From: Piscinibacter sp047600445
GTDB taxonomy: Bacteria; Pseudomonadota; Gammaproteobacteria; Burkholderiales; Burkholderiaceae_C
DNA: 64,000 nucleotides
Assembly (NCBI RefSeq): GCF_047600445.1
Contig: NZ_JASGKT010000002.1
Span: 372,001-436,000, forward strand
Direction: 5' to 3'
Both the position numbers and the translations under genes were made by a program. Below the pieces are notes generated by a model, which was not told the DNA's origin, did no database searches, and saw only the letters and a list, made by a program, of their open reading frames with translations. Position 1 is the stretch's first letter, and each line of letters begins with the position of its first letter. Shown here in pieces: positions 1 through 8,015 of this stretch.

Positions 1-394
1 CGCTGCGGCGCTGGAAGCGGAACAGTTCCTGCGGCATGCGCGCGCCGATCGCGCTGCCGGCGGCGCCGCGCACCAGCACCAGGCCGCGCACGTCGAACTG
101 CACCTTGATGCTGTCGAGGTAGCCCACCGCCACGGCCTCGTCGCACTCGACCAGGCTTTGCGTCGCCGGCGCGCCGGCGTCGGCGCTGAAGCTGAGCTGG
201 CCGCGTGCCGGATCGAGCGACCACAGCGTGGTGGACAGCATCGCGCCGTTGCTGCCGTTCAGGTGCAGCAGCAGGCTGCCGTCCTGGAACTGCTTGAGCA
301 GCGCGACGATCTCGCGCGGCGCGCTGATGCGGAATTCGTCGAGCCCGCCGTTGGCGGCCGACAGCGACTCCAGCGGCATCGGCAGGGTTTCCAT
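1..394 (-). CDS. ycgR: Flagellar brake protein YcgR, N-terminal part (cut by window edge)
   Basis: About 131 N-terminal residues are visible, reading leftwards out of the window. The sequence matches the YcgR N-terminal (PilZN) fold: residues in the pattern FRIxxPREIxxLLKQFQDGSLLLHL, then GYLDSIKVQFDVRG, and finally MPQELFRFQRRS just before the edge, where the PilZ domain with its cyclic-di-GMP RxxxR motif would begin. YcgR binds cyclic-di-GMP and slows the flagellar motor at the switch/stator. It lies 18 nt downstream of fliT in the same direction, so it is probably the last cistron of a fliS-fliT-ycgR unit driven by a sigma28-type promoter at 1218-1244. Start chosen as the ATG at 394; no alternative was tested. 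The PilZ domain itself is not visible. Confidence 0.85.
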   Translation of the reverse strand, partial: METLPMPLESLSAANGGLDEFRISAPREIVALLKQFQDGSLLLHLNGSNGAMLSTTLWSLDPARGQLSFSADAGAPATQSLVECDEAVAVGYLDSIKVQFDVRGLVLVRGAAGSAIGARMPQELFRFQRRS

Positions 395-412
395 GTCGAT
401 GGCGGCGGCGGG

Positions 413-757
413 TCAGTGCACGGTGCGGGCGCGGCCGGCGAGCAACTCGTCGAGCTGCTCGAGCCAGGGTTCGGCGAGGTGGCGGATCTCGGCGTCGTTG
501 ACCAGGATGCGCTGCATGATGCGCGACTTGAGCTGCGCCTCCTCGCTGGCGAGCTGCTGCTGCGAGGCGGCGTGCTTGAGCTGCGAGATCAGCAGCGCGC
601 AGGCGCCTTCGAGCTTGACCACCTGGTCCCAGTTGCCGCTGCGCGCGGCGTCCAGCATGTCCTGGCTGGCGCGCTCGATGGCCTCGTAGTAGCTCAGCAG
701 TTGCGACGGCATGGCGTTCGATCCGGTCGGGTTCATCGCTGTGGCTCCGCCGTTCAT
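413..757 (-). CDS. fliT: Flagellar export chaperone FliT
   Basis: A 114-residue helical protein whose position after fliS and whose pattern (YYEAIERASQDMLDAARSGNWDQVVKLE, then a long amphipathic helix and a short C-terminal helix) fit FliT, the cytoplasmic chaperone of the filament cap protein FliD; in enteric bacteria FliT also inhibits FlhDC. The start at 757 is chosen because its ATG overlaps the fliS stop as ATGA, which implies translational coupling; a second in-frame ATG at 736 is possible. FliT sequences are poorly conserved, so the name rests partly on gene order. Confidence 0.8.
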   Translation of the reverse strand: MNGGATAMNPTGSNAMPSQLLSYYEAIERASQDMLDAARSGNWDQVVKLEGACALLISQLKHAASQQQLASEEAQLKSRIMQRILVNDAEIRHLAEPWLEQLDELLAGRARTVH

Positions 758-1185
758 TGCGCGCGGGCCGCGACGCGCGGGCCGATCTCCGCCCAGGCGC
801 TGCGCACCGGCTCCATCAGGCGCACGCACTCGTCGAGCGCCTCGATGTCGTTGTGCAGGTTCGCGTAGGTCAGCCGCGCGCCGATGTAGGCGTACAGCGC
901 GTCCAGGTCGGCGGCGACGCGGCCGCCGTCCTTCAGGTTCAGGCCGGCCTTCAGGCCTTCCTCGACGATGCGCGCGGCGTGGCCGATGGCGCGGCCCTTG
1001 GCCTCGATCTGGCGCTCGATCAGCGCGCCGCGGGCGCGCGCGACGGCGCCGGCGAAGCCCTCGAACAGCAGCTCGATCAGCTTGTGCGGCGTCGCGTTCG
1101 CGGTGGCCGTCTCCAGGCCGATCTGCTGGTAGGCGCCGGCCAGCGACTGGCGCGCGCGCGGTGGGGCGAAGGTGGCTGCGAACAT
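754..1185 (-). CDS. fliS: Flagellin export chaperone FliS
   Basis: A 143-residue FliS-family protein: YQQIGLETATANATPHKLIELLFEGF near residues 20-45, then the four-helix bundle that binds the C-terminus of newly made flagellin and keeps it export-competent. It sits between fliD and fliT, as in many flagellar clusters, and overlaps fliT by 4 nt. Its Shine-Dalgarno sequence (GAGG) and the first bases of its AUG lie inside a perfect 12-bp inverted repeat (1184-1195 / 1243-1254), while a sigma28-like promoter lies between the arms; see the separate entries. This arrangement should make fliS translation depend on which promoter made the transcript. Confidence 0.93.
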   Translation of the reverse strand: MFAATFAPPRARQSLAGAYQQIGLETATANATPHKLIELLFEGFAGAVARARGALIERQIEAKGRAIGHAARIVEEGLKAGLNLKDGGRVAADLDALYAYIGARLTYANLHNDIEALDECVRLMEPVRSAWAEIGPRVAARAQ

Positions 1186-1254
1186 CGGGAGCCTCGCTGC
1201 TGTTTGTCTTGCACCCGTTATCGGTGTCGCACGAGGTGACTTGAGGCTCCCGAT
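1184..1254 (-). promoter_or_regulatory. Inverted repeat able to hide the fliS ribosome-binding site
   Basis: The arms 1184-1195 (ATCGGGAGCCTC) and 1243-1254 (GAGGCTCCCGAT) are perfectly complementary over 12 bp with a 47-nt gap. In an RNA read through from fliD they would form a hairpin that buries the fliS GAGG and the AU of its AUG. An RNA begun at the sigma28-like promoter (-10 at 1218-1225) would start near 1211 and lack the upstream arm, leaving the site open. The structure is seen; the regulatory role is inferred. Confidence 0.6.
1218..1244 (-). promoter_or_regulatory. Sigma28 (FliA)-type promoter for fliS-fliT-ycgR
   Basis: Read on the minus strand: -35 TCAAGTCA (1244-1237), 11-nt spacer, -10 ACCGATAA (1225-1218). 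The enterobacterial consensus is TAAAGTTT-N11-GCCGATAA; the -10 matches 7 of 8 positions and the spacing is exact. It lies 33 nt upstream of the fliS start. Confidence 0.75.
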
Positions 1255-1265
1255 CGGGGGGAGAA

Positions 1266-1281
1266 GGCCGCTGTCGCGGCC
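1266..1281 (-). terminator. Weak hairpin after fliD
   Basis: GGCCGC-GACA-GCGGCC stem-loop directly after the fliD stop on the minus strand, followed by TTCTCC rather than a clean T tract. It is probably at best a leaky terminator, so some read-through into fliS is expected. Confidence 0.4.
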
Positions 1282-1285
1282 CAGT

Positions 1286-2674
1286 TCAATTGTTGTTGCC
1301 GCCGCTCTTGTTCCACAGCGCGACCTGCTGCGTCATGTAGGCGCTCAGGCTGTTGAGCTTGCCCATCTGCGTGTCCAGCGCCGCGTACTGCCGCTCCAGC
1401 CGCGCCTGCGTCTGCTCCAGGCGCACCTGCATGCGCTCCTGGGCGTCGGCGTTGCGGTCGAGCTTGGCGCTCAGCGCGTCGGCGCGCGAGCTCATCACGC
1501 CGTCGATGCCGAGCATGCCGCCGGCCAGCTCGCGGAAGCGCTTGCCGAAGCCGTCCTGCGCCGGGTCGGTCAGGCTGCTGCCGGCGAAGAGCTTGCTCAG
1601 CTCGGGCAGGTTGGCCAGCGCCTTGTCGAGCCTGGTGGCGTTGACGCTCAGGCTGCCGTCCTGCTGGATCTCGAAGCCGACGTCCGACAGCCGCGCGTAG
1701 ACGCCGGAGGCGGCGCTCGTGGAGCCCAGCATCGAGCGCAACTGGTTCTGGATGCCGACGATCGACGAGTCGCCCTGCAGCACGCCGGCCTTCTTGCTCG
1801 CCGCGTCGTACTTGGTGTCGGTCTTGATCAGCGCCGCGAGCGCCGAGTAGGCCTCGGCGAACTCCTCGAGCTTCTTCTTCAGCGCCTCGGTGTCGGGCTT
1901 GACGGCCACGTTGACCGGCTCGCTGGTCTGCGCGTTCAGCGTCAGCGTCACGCCGTCGAGCACGTCGGCCAGCGTGTTGCTCTGCGAGGTCACCGGCAGG
2001 TTGTTGATGGTCGCGGCGGCGTTGGCGGCGGCCTGCGAGAGCGTGGCGCCGCCCGTGCCGCTGGCGGCGTCGAAGGCCAGGCCGTCCAGTCCGCTGCCGC
2101 TGACGGTGGTGGAGAAGGCGTTGTCGGTGCCGGTGTCGTCGGCGCGCATCACCAGGCGCGCGCCGGTGCCGTCGTTGAGGATGCTGGCGGTGACGCCCGC
2201 GCCGGCGGCGTTGATCTTGTCGCGGATGTCGGCCAGCGTGTCGGTCGCCTCGATGGTCACCTGCACCGGCAGCGCGTCGGCGGCGGCGCGCTGCAGGGTC
2301 AGCGTGCCCGCGCCCAGCGTCGCCGCGCTCGAGGCCAGCGCCGGCGCGGCGATGGTCTGCGCGCGGGCCAGGCTCGTCACCTCGACGCTGTACTGCGCCG
2401 CGCTCGCGCTGCTGCTGGTGGCGATGGCCACCGCGCCGGACGACGACGAGCCGGTGGTGGTCTTCCAGAAGTCGGCCGACGCCAGCTTGGCCGCCGCGTC
2501 GCGGAAGGTGGACAGCGCGCTCTTGATCTTGCCGACCTCGGAGATCTGCGACTGGATCTTCGTGCCGGCGGTCTGCAGGTTGGTCAGCGGCTTCTTCTCG
2601 AGGGCCATCAACTGCGTGATGATCGAGTTGACGTCCAGGCCGCTGCCGACGCCGAGCGAGCTGATGGTGGCCAT
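1286..2674 (-). CDS. fliD: Flagellar filament cap protein FliD (hook-associated protein 2)
   Basis: A 462-residue FliD. The N-terminus (ISSLGVGSGLDVNSIITQLM) is the family signature; the C-terminus contains the SSRADALSAKLDRNADAQERM and LERQYAALDTQMGKLNS helices that form the coiled leg region. FliD caps the growing filament and folds incoming flagellin. The start at 2674 has AAAGG about 9 nt upstream. It lies downstream of fliC1 with its own sigma28-like promoter at 2739-2765, followed by its chaperone genes fliS and fliT. Length is typical of betaproteobacterial FliD. Confidence 0.95.
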   Translation of the reverse strand: MATISSLGVGSGLDVNSIITQLMALEKKPLTNLQTAGTKIQSQISEVGKIKSALSTFRDAAAKLASADFWKTTTGSSSSGAVAIATSSSASAAQYSVEVTSLARAQTIAAPALASSAATLGAGTLTLQRAAADALPVQVTIEATDTLADIRDKINAAGAGVTASILNDGTGARLVMRADDTGTDNAFSTTVSGSGLDGLAFDAASGTGGATLSQAAANAAATINNLPVTSQSNTLADVLDGVTLTLNAQTSEPVNVAVKPDTEALKKKLEEFAEAYSALAALIKTDTKYDAASKKAGVLQGDSSIVGIQNQLRSMLGSTSAASGVYARLSDVGFEIQQDGSLSVNATRLDKALANLPELSKLFAGSSLTDPAQDGFGKRFRELAGGMLGIDGVMSSRADALSAKLDRNADAQERMQVRLEQTQARLERQYAALDTQMGKLNSLSAYMTQQVALWNKSGGNNN

Positions 2675-2738
2675 GAGGCTTGCCTTTCAAGAATGACGAA
2701 GGCGCCGGCGCCGTCCTCGCGGTGCGCTCGACGCCCTG

Positions 2739-2765
2739 TTCTCGGCGCTGCCGGCGCGGACTTGA
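2739..2765 (-). promoter_or_regulatory. Sigma28-type promoter for fliD
   Basis: On the minus strand: -35 TCAAGTCC (2765-2758), 11-nt spacer, -10 GCCGAGAA (2746-2739), 7 of 8 matches to GCCGATAA. It lies 65 nt upstream of the fliD ATG. Confidence 0.72.
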
Positions 2766-2802
2766 GCCGCGCCGCGTGACGAGTTGTTCCGCCTCGCCGG
2801 GT

Positions 2803-3609
2803 TCAGCCCTTGAGCAGTTGCAGCACCTGCTGCGGCATCTGGTTGGCTTGCGCCACCATCGCCGTGCCGGCCTGCTGCAGGATCTGCGCGCGCGACAGGT
2901 TGGCGGTCTCCGCGGCGAAGTCGGCGTCCATGATGCGGCCGCGCGCGGCGCTCTGGTTCTCGCCGGTGATCTGCAGGTTGCTGATCGCGAACTCGAAGCG
3001 GCTCATCGCCGCGCCGTAGGTGGCGCGGCTGGTGGTGATCGCGTCGAGCGCGGTGTCGATGTCCGACACCGCCGTCGAGGCGTTGGCCGAGGTCAGGATG
3101 TCGCCGCTGACGGTGGTCACCGGCGAGGTGGTGATCGTCAGCGTGTCGCCGTTGTTGGCGCCGACCTGGAAGGTCTGCCCGCCGGCGTCGGCGCCGACGA
3201 TGGCCTTGCCGTTGAACTTGGTCTGGGTGGCGATGCGCGTGATTTCCGCCGAGAGCTGCTGGTACTCGGTGTCGAGGTTGGCGCGGTCGCCGGTGCCGTT
3301 CGAGCCGTTCTGGGCCTGGATCGCGAGTTCGCGCATGCGCTGCAGCACGTCGGTGACGGTGGCCAGGGCGCCTTCGGCGGTCTGGGCCAGCGAGATGCCG
3401 TCGTTGGCGTTGCGGATCGCGACGTTGATGCCGCGGATCTGCGCGTTCATGCGGTCGGCGATGGCCAGGCCGGCGGCGTCGTCCTTGGCCGAGTTGACGC
3501 GCAGGCCCGAGGACAGGCGCTGCATCGAGGTGGCCAGCGAACTCTGCGACGTGGTCAGGTTGCGCTGCGCGTTCAGCGACGACACGTTGGTGTTGATGGT
3601 CTGCGGCAT
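2803..3609 (-). CDS. fliC: Flagellin (first of two tandem copies)
   Basis: A 268-residue flagellin with the conserved D0/D1 ends: INTNVSSLNAQRN at the N-terminus, LSSGLRVNSAKDDAAGLAIA near residue 33, and LQQAGTAMVAQANQMPQQVL at the C-terminus. The surface D2/D3 region is nearly absent, giving a minimal filament subunit rich in Thr/Ser/Asn between roughly residues 140 and 190, a plausible target for the glycosyltransferases at 4901 and 6053. A strong AGGAGGG lies 7 nt before the ATG. The neighbour at 3820-4623 is a close paralogue; the N-terminal two thirds are almost identical, suggesting recent duplication or gene conversion. Confidence 0.96.
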   Translation of the reverse strand: MPQTINTNVSSLNAQRNLTTSQSSLATSMQRLSSGLRVNSAKDDAAGLAIADRMNAQIRGINVAIRNANDGISLAQTAEGALATVTDVLQRMRELAIQAQNGSNGTGDRANLDTEYQQLSAEITRIATQTKFNGKAIVGADAGGQTFQVGANNGDTLTITTSPVTTVSGDILTSANASTAVSDIDTALDAITTSRATYGAAMSRFEFAISNLQITGENQSAARGRIMDADFAAETANLSRAQILQQAGTAMVAQANQMPQQVLQLLKG

Positions 3610-3676
3610 GAAAGCCCTCCTGGAAGGATCCGTTGGCTCGCCGGATCACTCGACCGGCGACTCAGGCCCTTGCGAG

Positions 3677-3703
3677 GTTTCGGCCTGTCAGACGGATTCT
3701 TCC
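3677..3703 (-). promoter_or_regulatory. Possible sigma28-type promoter for the first flagellin
   Basis: On the minus strand: GGAAGAAT (3703-3696), 11-nt spacer, GCCGAAAC (3684-3677). The -10 keeps GCCGA but the rest is degenerate, clearly weaker than the promoter of the second flagellin. It is the best candidate in the 210-bp gap. Confidence 0.4.
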
Positions 3704-3768
3704 GCCGCCGCGCGGCGCCGGATCGTGCGAATAGAGGCGGCTTTGCCGCGCAAATGAAAAGGAAATGG

Positions 3769-3792
3769 AAAAGGCCGCCCCGAGGGGTGGCC
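3769..3792 (-). terminator. Rho-independent terminator after the second flagellin
   Basis: Minus-strand stem GGCCACCCC / GGGGCGGCC (one A-C mismatch, 2-nt turn) followed by TTTT, beginning about 28 nt past the stop codon at 3820. It separates the two flagellin genes into independent transcripts. Confidence 0.8.
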
Positions 3793-3819
3793 CGTTCGCG
3801 CGAAGCCCGGTCGGGGCGA

Positions 3820-4623
3820 TCAGCGCAGCAGCGACAGCACGTTCTGCGGCAGTTGGTTGGCCTGCGCCACCATCGCCGTGCCGGCCTGCTGCAGGATCTG
3901 CGCCCGCGACAGGTTGGCGGTTTCCTGCGCGAAGTCGGCGTCCATGATGCGGCCGCGCGCGGCGCTCTGGTTTTCGCCCGAGATCTGCAGGTTGCTGATC
4001 GCGAACTCGAAGCGGCTCATCACGGCGCCGTAGGTGGCGCGGCTGGTGGTGATCGTGTCCAGCGCGGTGTCGATCGCGGCCACCGCCGTCGAGGCGTTGG
4101 CGGCGGTCGTCAGGCCGCCGGCGACGGTGGTCACCGTCGAGGTCGTGATCGTCAGCGTGTCGCCGTTGTTGGCGCCGACCTGGAAGATCTGCGCGCCGGC
4201 GTCGGCGCCGACGATGGCCTTGCCGTTGAACTTGGTCTGGGCCGCGATGCGGGTGATTTCAGCCGACAGTTCCTGGTATTCGGTGTCGAGGTTGGCGCGG
4301 TCGCCGGTGCCGTTCGAACCGTTCTGCGCCTGGATCGCCAGTTCGCGCATGCGTTGCAGCACGTCGGTGACGGTGGCCAGCGCGCCTTCGGCGGTCTGGG
4401 CCAGCGAGATGCCGTCGTTGGCGTTGCGGATCGCGACGTTGATGCCGCGGATCTGCGCGTTCATGCGGTCGGCGATGGCCAGGCCGGCGGCGTCGTCCTT
4501 GGCCGAGTTGACGCGCAGGCCCGAGGACAGGCGTTGCAGCGAGGTGGCCAGCGAGGCCGCCGAGGTCGTGGAGTTGCGCTGCGCGTTCAGCGACGACACG
4601 TTGGTGTTGATGGTCATGGGCAT
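3820..4623 (-). CDS. fliC: Flagellin (second of two tandem copies)
   Basis: A 267-residue flagellin paralogous to the gene at 2803-3609, differing mainly in the Thr/Ala-rich centre (residues about 150-185), near residue 18-25 and at the extreme C-terminus (LPQNVLSLLR versus MPQQVLQLLKG). It has the better promoter (4748-4775) and its own terminator, so it may be the major filament subunit. AGGAG lies about 10 nt before the first ATG; a second in-frame ATG two codons later gives the canonical MTINTNVSS start and is equally likely. No separate D2/D3 domain is present. Confidence 0.96.
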   Translation of the reverse strand: MPMTINTNVSSLNAQRNSTTSAASLATSLQRLSSGLRVNSAKDDAAGLAIADRMNAQIRGINVAIRNANDGISLAQTAEGALATVTDVLQRMRELAIQAQNGSNGTGDRANLDTEYQELSAEITRIAAQTKFNGKAIVGADAGAQIFQVGANNGDTLTITTSTVTTVAGGLTTAANASTAVAAIDTALDTITTSRATYGAVMSRFEFAISNLQISGENQSAARGRIMDADFAQETANLSRAQILQQAGTAMVAQANQLPQNVLSLLR

Positions 4624-4747
4624 GGTGAAGACTCCTGTCAGTGGTTTAAGACTCCAGTCGTCCGCTGTGTCGTGCAGTGCATCGCTTGCTGCTCAACCGT
4701 TGGCCGGCTAACCGGACACGGCCCCGATGCCGGAACCGTTGCGAGGG

Positions 4748-4775
4748 TTATCGGGCCCGTGGCCGGAAAACTTGA
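4748..4775 (-). promoter_or_regulatory. Sigma28-type promoter for the second flagellin
   Basis: On the minus strand: -35 TCAAGTTT (4775-4768), 12-nt spacer, -10 CCCGATAA (4755-4748); 7 of 8 matches to each consensus box. It leaves a leader of about 118 nt before the ATG at 4623. This is the strongest sigma28 match on the minus strand of the window. Confidence 0.85.
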
Positions 4776-4900
4776 GGGGGCGGTGAAGGCGTCAGGCGCT
4801 TCGTCAAGGGCCCGATCGTGGAAATAGCACGCCCAAGCCCCCGTTCTTCGTCGCATCGCCCGCGGGCACTCGGGCGCGGCCGCATCGACAATCCCGCGCC

Positions 4901-5992
4901 ATGCCATCCCACGCCATCGCGCTGGTGCTGATCGCGCGCAACGAAGAGCGCTGCATCGCGCGCTGCCTCGCCAGCGCCCGGCCGCACGTCGACCGGATGA
5001 TCGTGCTCGACACCGGCAGCACCGACGCCACGCGCGAGATCGCCGCGGGCTGCGGCGCCCGCGTGATATCGGCGGCCTGGTCCGACGACTTCAGCGCCGC
5101 GCGCAACCTCGCGCTGGCGAACACCGACGCGCCGTGGCGCCTGGTGCTCGACGCCGACGAATGGCTGGAAGGCGGCGCGCACTGCCTGGCCGGCGTCCGC
5201 GCGCGCGAGCCCGGCTTCGTCGGCCTGGTGCGCGTGGACAGCGCGGTCGACGACGAGCACGGCGGCGTGCAGCACGCGCCGAGCTGGATTCCGCGCCTGC
5301 TGCCGGCCGGCGTGCACTACGAGGGGCGCATCCACGAGCAGCCGGCCAGCGCCTTGCCGCGCGAGCGGCTGCCGCTGCTGATCGGCCACGACGGCTACCT
5401 GGCGAGCCGGCGCGAGGCCAAGGCCGGGCGCAACGAGCGGCTGCTGCGCATCGCGCTGGCCGAGCGCCCCGGCGACGCCTATCTTCACTACCAGCTCGGC
5501 AAGGACCTCGAGGTGCGCTCGCGCTTCGACGAGGCGCTGCCGCACTACCTCGACGCGCTGCGCGACGGCGACGCGGCCGCCGCCTGGCGGCACGACCTGG
5601 TCGTGCGGCTGCTGTTCACGCTGAAGAAGACGCGACACTTCGACGCGGCCGTCGAACTGGCCGGCGACGAGCTGGAGCGCTGGCGCGATTCACCCGACTT
5701 CTTCTTCACGCTCGGCGACCTGCTGCTCGACCGCGCGCTGGCCGAGCCCGCGCAGGCCGGCGAGCTGCTGCCGCAGATCGAGGCGAGCTGGCTGCGCGCG
5801 GTGGCGATCGGCGAACGCCCCGACCTGCCCGACAGCGTGCGCGGCCGTGGCAGCTTCCTCGCCGCGCACAACCTCGCGGCCTTCCACCAGAGCCTGGGCC
5901 GGGCCGCGCCGGCGGCGCAGTGGCGCGAGCGCGCGCTGCGCTGGCGCGCCGAGATCGAGTCGAACGCCCGGCGCCCGCGGCGCCTGGAATAG
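4901..5992 (+). CDS. Family 2 glycosyltransferase with C-terminal TPR-like region
   Basis: A 363-residue protein. The first 110 residues are a GT-A fold of family GT2: LVLIARNEERCIARCL (nucleotide-sugar binding), VLDTGSTDATREIA, and the metal-binding D84-A-D86 in LVLDADEWLEGG. The rest is helical with TPR-like spacing (residues about 175-350). Proteins of this layout occur beside flagellin genes and are thought to glycosylate flagellin, but donor and acceptor cannot be read from sequence. It is divergent from fliC2 and about 60 nt before the O-GlcNAc-transferase-like gene. No Shine-Dalgarno sequence is evident; a GACAAT box 13 nt before the ATG suggests a very short leader. Confidence 0.85.
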   Translation: MPSHAIALVLIARNEERCIARCLASARPHVDRMIVLDTGSTDATREIAAGCGARVISAAWSDDFSAARNLALANTDAPWRLVLDADEWLEGGAHCLAGVRAREPGFVGLVRVDSAVDDEHGGVQHAPSWIPRLLPAGVHYEGRIHEQPASALPRERLPLLIGHDGYLASRREAKAGRNERLLRIALAERPGDAYLHYQLGKDLEVRSRFDEALPHYLDALRDGDAAAAWRHDLVVRLLFTLKKTRHFDAAVELAGDELERWRDSPDFFFTLGDLLLDRALAEPAQAGELLPQIEASWLRAVAIGERPDLPDSVRGRGSFLAAHNLAAFHQSLGRAAPAAQWRERALRWRAEIESNARRPRRLE

Positions 5993-6052
5993 GCCGGCCG
6001 CGGTGCGGCTTTTCGCGGCTTGGGGCCGCGGCGTGCGCCGCTACCCTCGCGC

Positions 6053-7996
6053 ATGGCCCTCGACCTGCCCCAACCGACGACCCCGCCCCGATCCGCCTCG
6101 CCCGGGCAGCAGCGCGCCTGGCGCCAATGGCAGAACGCCCAGGGCTGCGCGCAGCGCGAGCAGTGGGACCAGGCCGCGCTCGGCTTCGAGCGGGCCTACG
6201 CCGCGCACGGGGCCGAGGCCTACGGCCTGGCCGCGGCGCACGCGCTGATCCGCGCCGGCCGCGCCGACCTGGCGCTGCGCCGCACGCAGGCGCTGCGCGC
6301 GCGCGACGGCCGGCTCACGCTGGCCTACACACTCGAATCGCATGCGCTGATGGAGCGCGGCGCGAACGAGGCCGCGGCGCAATGCCTGCTCGCGCTGCCG
6401 GACGACGCGCCGCGCGACGCGGCGTGGTGGCTGTCGCTCGGCGTCGCGCTGCAACGCTGCCAGCGCCTCGACGACGCGATCGGCGCCTACATGCAGTCGC
6501 TGGCGCTGAAGATCGACGACGCGACGGTGCACTTCCGCCTCGGCATGTGCTTCAAGGACAAGGGCATGAAGGCCGAGGCCGCCGAGTGCGTGCGCACCGC
6601 GCTCGCGCTCGGGCTGGGCGGCAGCGAGCTGTCGGCGCGCGCGCTGCTGGTGTTCCTGGAGCGCGAGGCCTGCCGCTGGAGCGCCGCCGCGCCGGAGCTG
6701 GCGGCGCTGCGCCGGGGCATCGCCGCCGCGCCGTCGGACGCGCCGGCCGAGACCATGCCGTTTCCGCACGCGGTGTTCGTGGACGACCCCGTCGAGCAGC
6801 TCGAGGTGGCGCGGCTCTACGCGATGCACGTGGCCGGCCGCGTGCAGCCGCTGCCGCGCCGCGCGGCGCGCGCGCACGGCGGACGCCTGCGCATCGGCTA
6901 CCTGTCGGCCGACTTCCACCAGCACGCCACCGCGCAACTGATGGTGCAGATGCTCGAAGCGCACGACCGCACGCGCTTCGAGGTGAGCCTGCTGTCCGCC
7001 GGGCCCGACGACGGCAGCGCGATGCGCGCGCGGCTGCGCGAGGCGAGCGAGCGCTTCGTCGAGCTGCGCGGCCTGCCGTACGCGGCGATGGCGCAGCGCA
7101 TCCGCGAGCTGGGCATCGACATCCTCGTCGACGCCAAGGGCGCCACCAGCGAAACGCTGATGCCGGTGACCGCGCACCGCGCCGCGCCGCTGCAGGTGAG
7201 CTGGCTGGGCTTTCCGGGCACGACGGGTGCCAGCTACGTCGACTACCTGATCGGCGACCCGGTGACCACGCCGCTGGCGCACGCCGCGCACTTCAGCGAG
7301 AAGCTGGCGCAGATGCCGCTGTGCTACCAGCCGAACGACGCGCGGCGCGCGCTGCCGGCGCCGTCCACGCGCGCCGACTGGGGCGCGCCGGCGCAGGGCC
7401 CGCTGCTGGCCGCCTTCCACCAGTCGTACAAGATCTCGGCCGAGGTGTTCGACGCCTGGTGCCGCATCCTGCGCGCCGTGCCCGACGCGCACCTGTGGCT
7501 GCTGCGCTGGAACACCAACGTGCAGGCGGCGCTGCACGCGGCGGCGCGCGAGCGCGGCGTCGATCCGGCGCGGCTGCTGTTCGTGCCCATGCTGCCGCTG
7601 GAGCAGCACCTGTCGCGCCTGGCCTGCGCCGACCTGTACCTCGACGCCTGGCCCTGCAACGCCCACACCACCGCCGGCGAGGCGCTGTGGGCCGGCGTGC
7701 CGGTGCTCACGTGGATGGGCGCCGGCTTCGCGCAGCGCGTCGCGCCCAGCCTGCTGAACGCCGTGGGCCTGAACGAACTGGTGCGCGCCGACGCGGCCGA
7801 CTACGAAGCCGAGGCGATCGCGCTGGCGCAGGACGCGCCGCGCCGCGCCGCGCTGCGCGCGCACCTGCTCGGCCAGCGCCAGGGCCGCCTGTTCGACGGC
7901 GCGCGCTTCGCGCGCGACATCGAGGCGCTGTACGAACGCATGTGGGCGCGCGCCGTCGCGGGCCTGCCGCCCGAGCACCTGCCGGCCGAAGGCTGA
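6053..7996 (+). CDS. TPR / O-GlcNAc transferase-family (GT41) glycosyltransferase, probably flagellin-modifying
   Basis: A 647-residue protein with TPR-type helices over roughly residues 20-200 and a GT41 catalytic region from about 280 to 640. Visible catalytic marks are RIGYLSADFHQHATAQLM (His equivalent to the UDP-GlcNAc-binding His of human OGT), AAFHQSYKIS (the Lys near the diphosphate) and DAWPCNAHTTAGEALWAGVPVLTW (uridine/diphosphate site). Family members add GlcNAc-type sugars to Ser/Thr of proteins. Its place next to two Ser/Thr-rich flagellins makes flagellin the likely target (inference). Start chosen at 6053, the ATG after a TACCCT box; an upstream in-frame ATG at 6020 lacks support. 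Confidence 0.85.
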   Translation: MALDLPQPTTPPRSASPGQQRAWRQWQNAQGCAQREQWDQAALGFERAYAAHGAEAYGLAAAHALIRAGRADLALRRTQALRARDGRLTLAYTLESHALMERGANEAAAQCLLALPDDAPRDAAWWLSLGVALQRCQRLDDAIGAYMQSLALKIDDATVHFRLGMCFKDKGMKAEAAECVRTALALGLGGSELSARALLVFLEREACRWSAAAPELAALRRGIAAAPSDAPAETMPFPHAVFVDDPVEQLEVARLYAMHVAGRVQPLPRRAARAHGGRLRIGYLSADFHQHATAQLMVQMLEAHDRTRFEVSLLSAGPDDGSAMRARLREASERFVELRGLPYAAMAQRIRELGIDILVDAKGATSETLMPVTAHRAAPLQVSWLGFPGTTGASYVDYLIGDPVTTPLAHAAHFSEKLAQMPLCYQPNDARRALPAPSTRADWGAPAQGPLLAAFHQSYKISAEVFDAWCRILRAVPDAHLWLLRWNTNVQAALHAAARERGVDPARLLFVPMLPLEQHLSRLACADLYLDAWPCNAHTTAGEALWAGVPVLTWMGAGFAQRVAPSLLNAVGLNELVRADAADYEAEAIALAQDAPRRAALRAHLLGQRQGRLFDGARFARDIEALYERMWARAVAGLPPEHLPAEG

Positions 7997-8015
7997 AGGC
8001 GCGGCCTTCGCCGCC

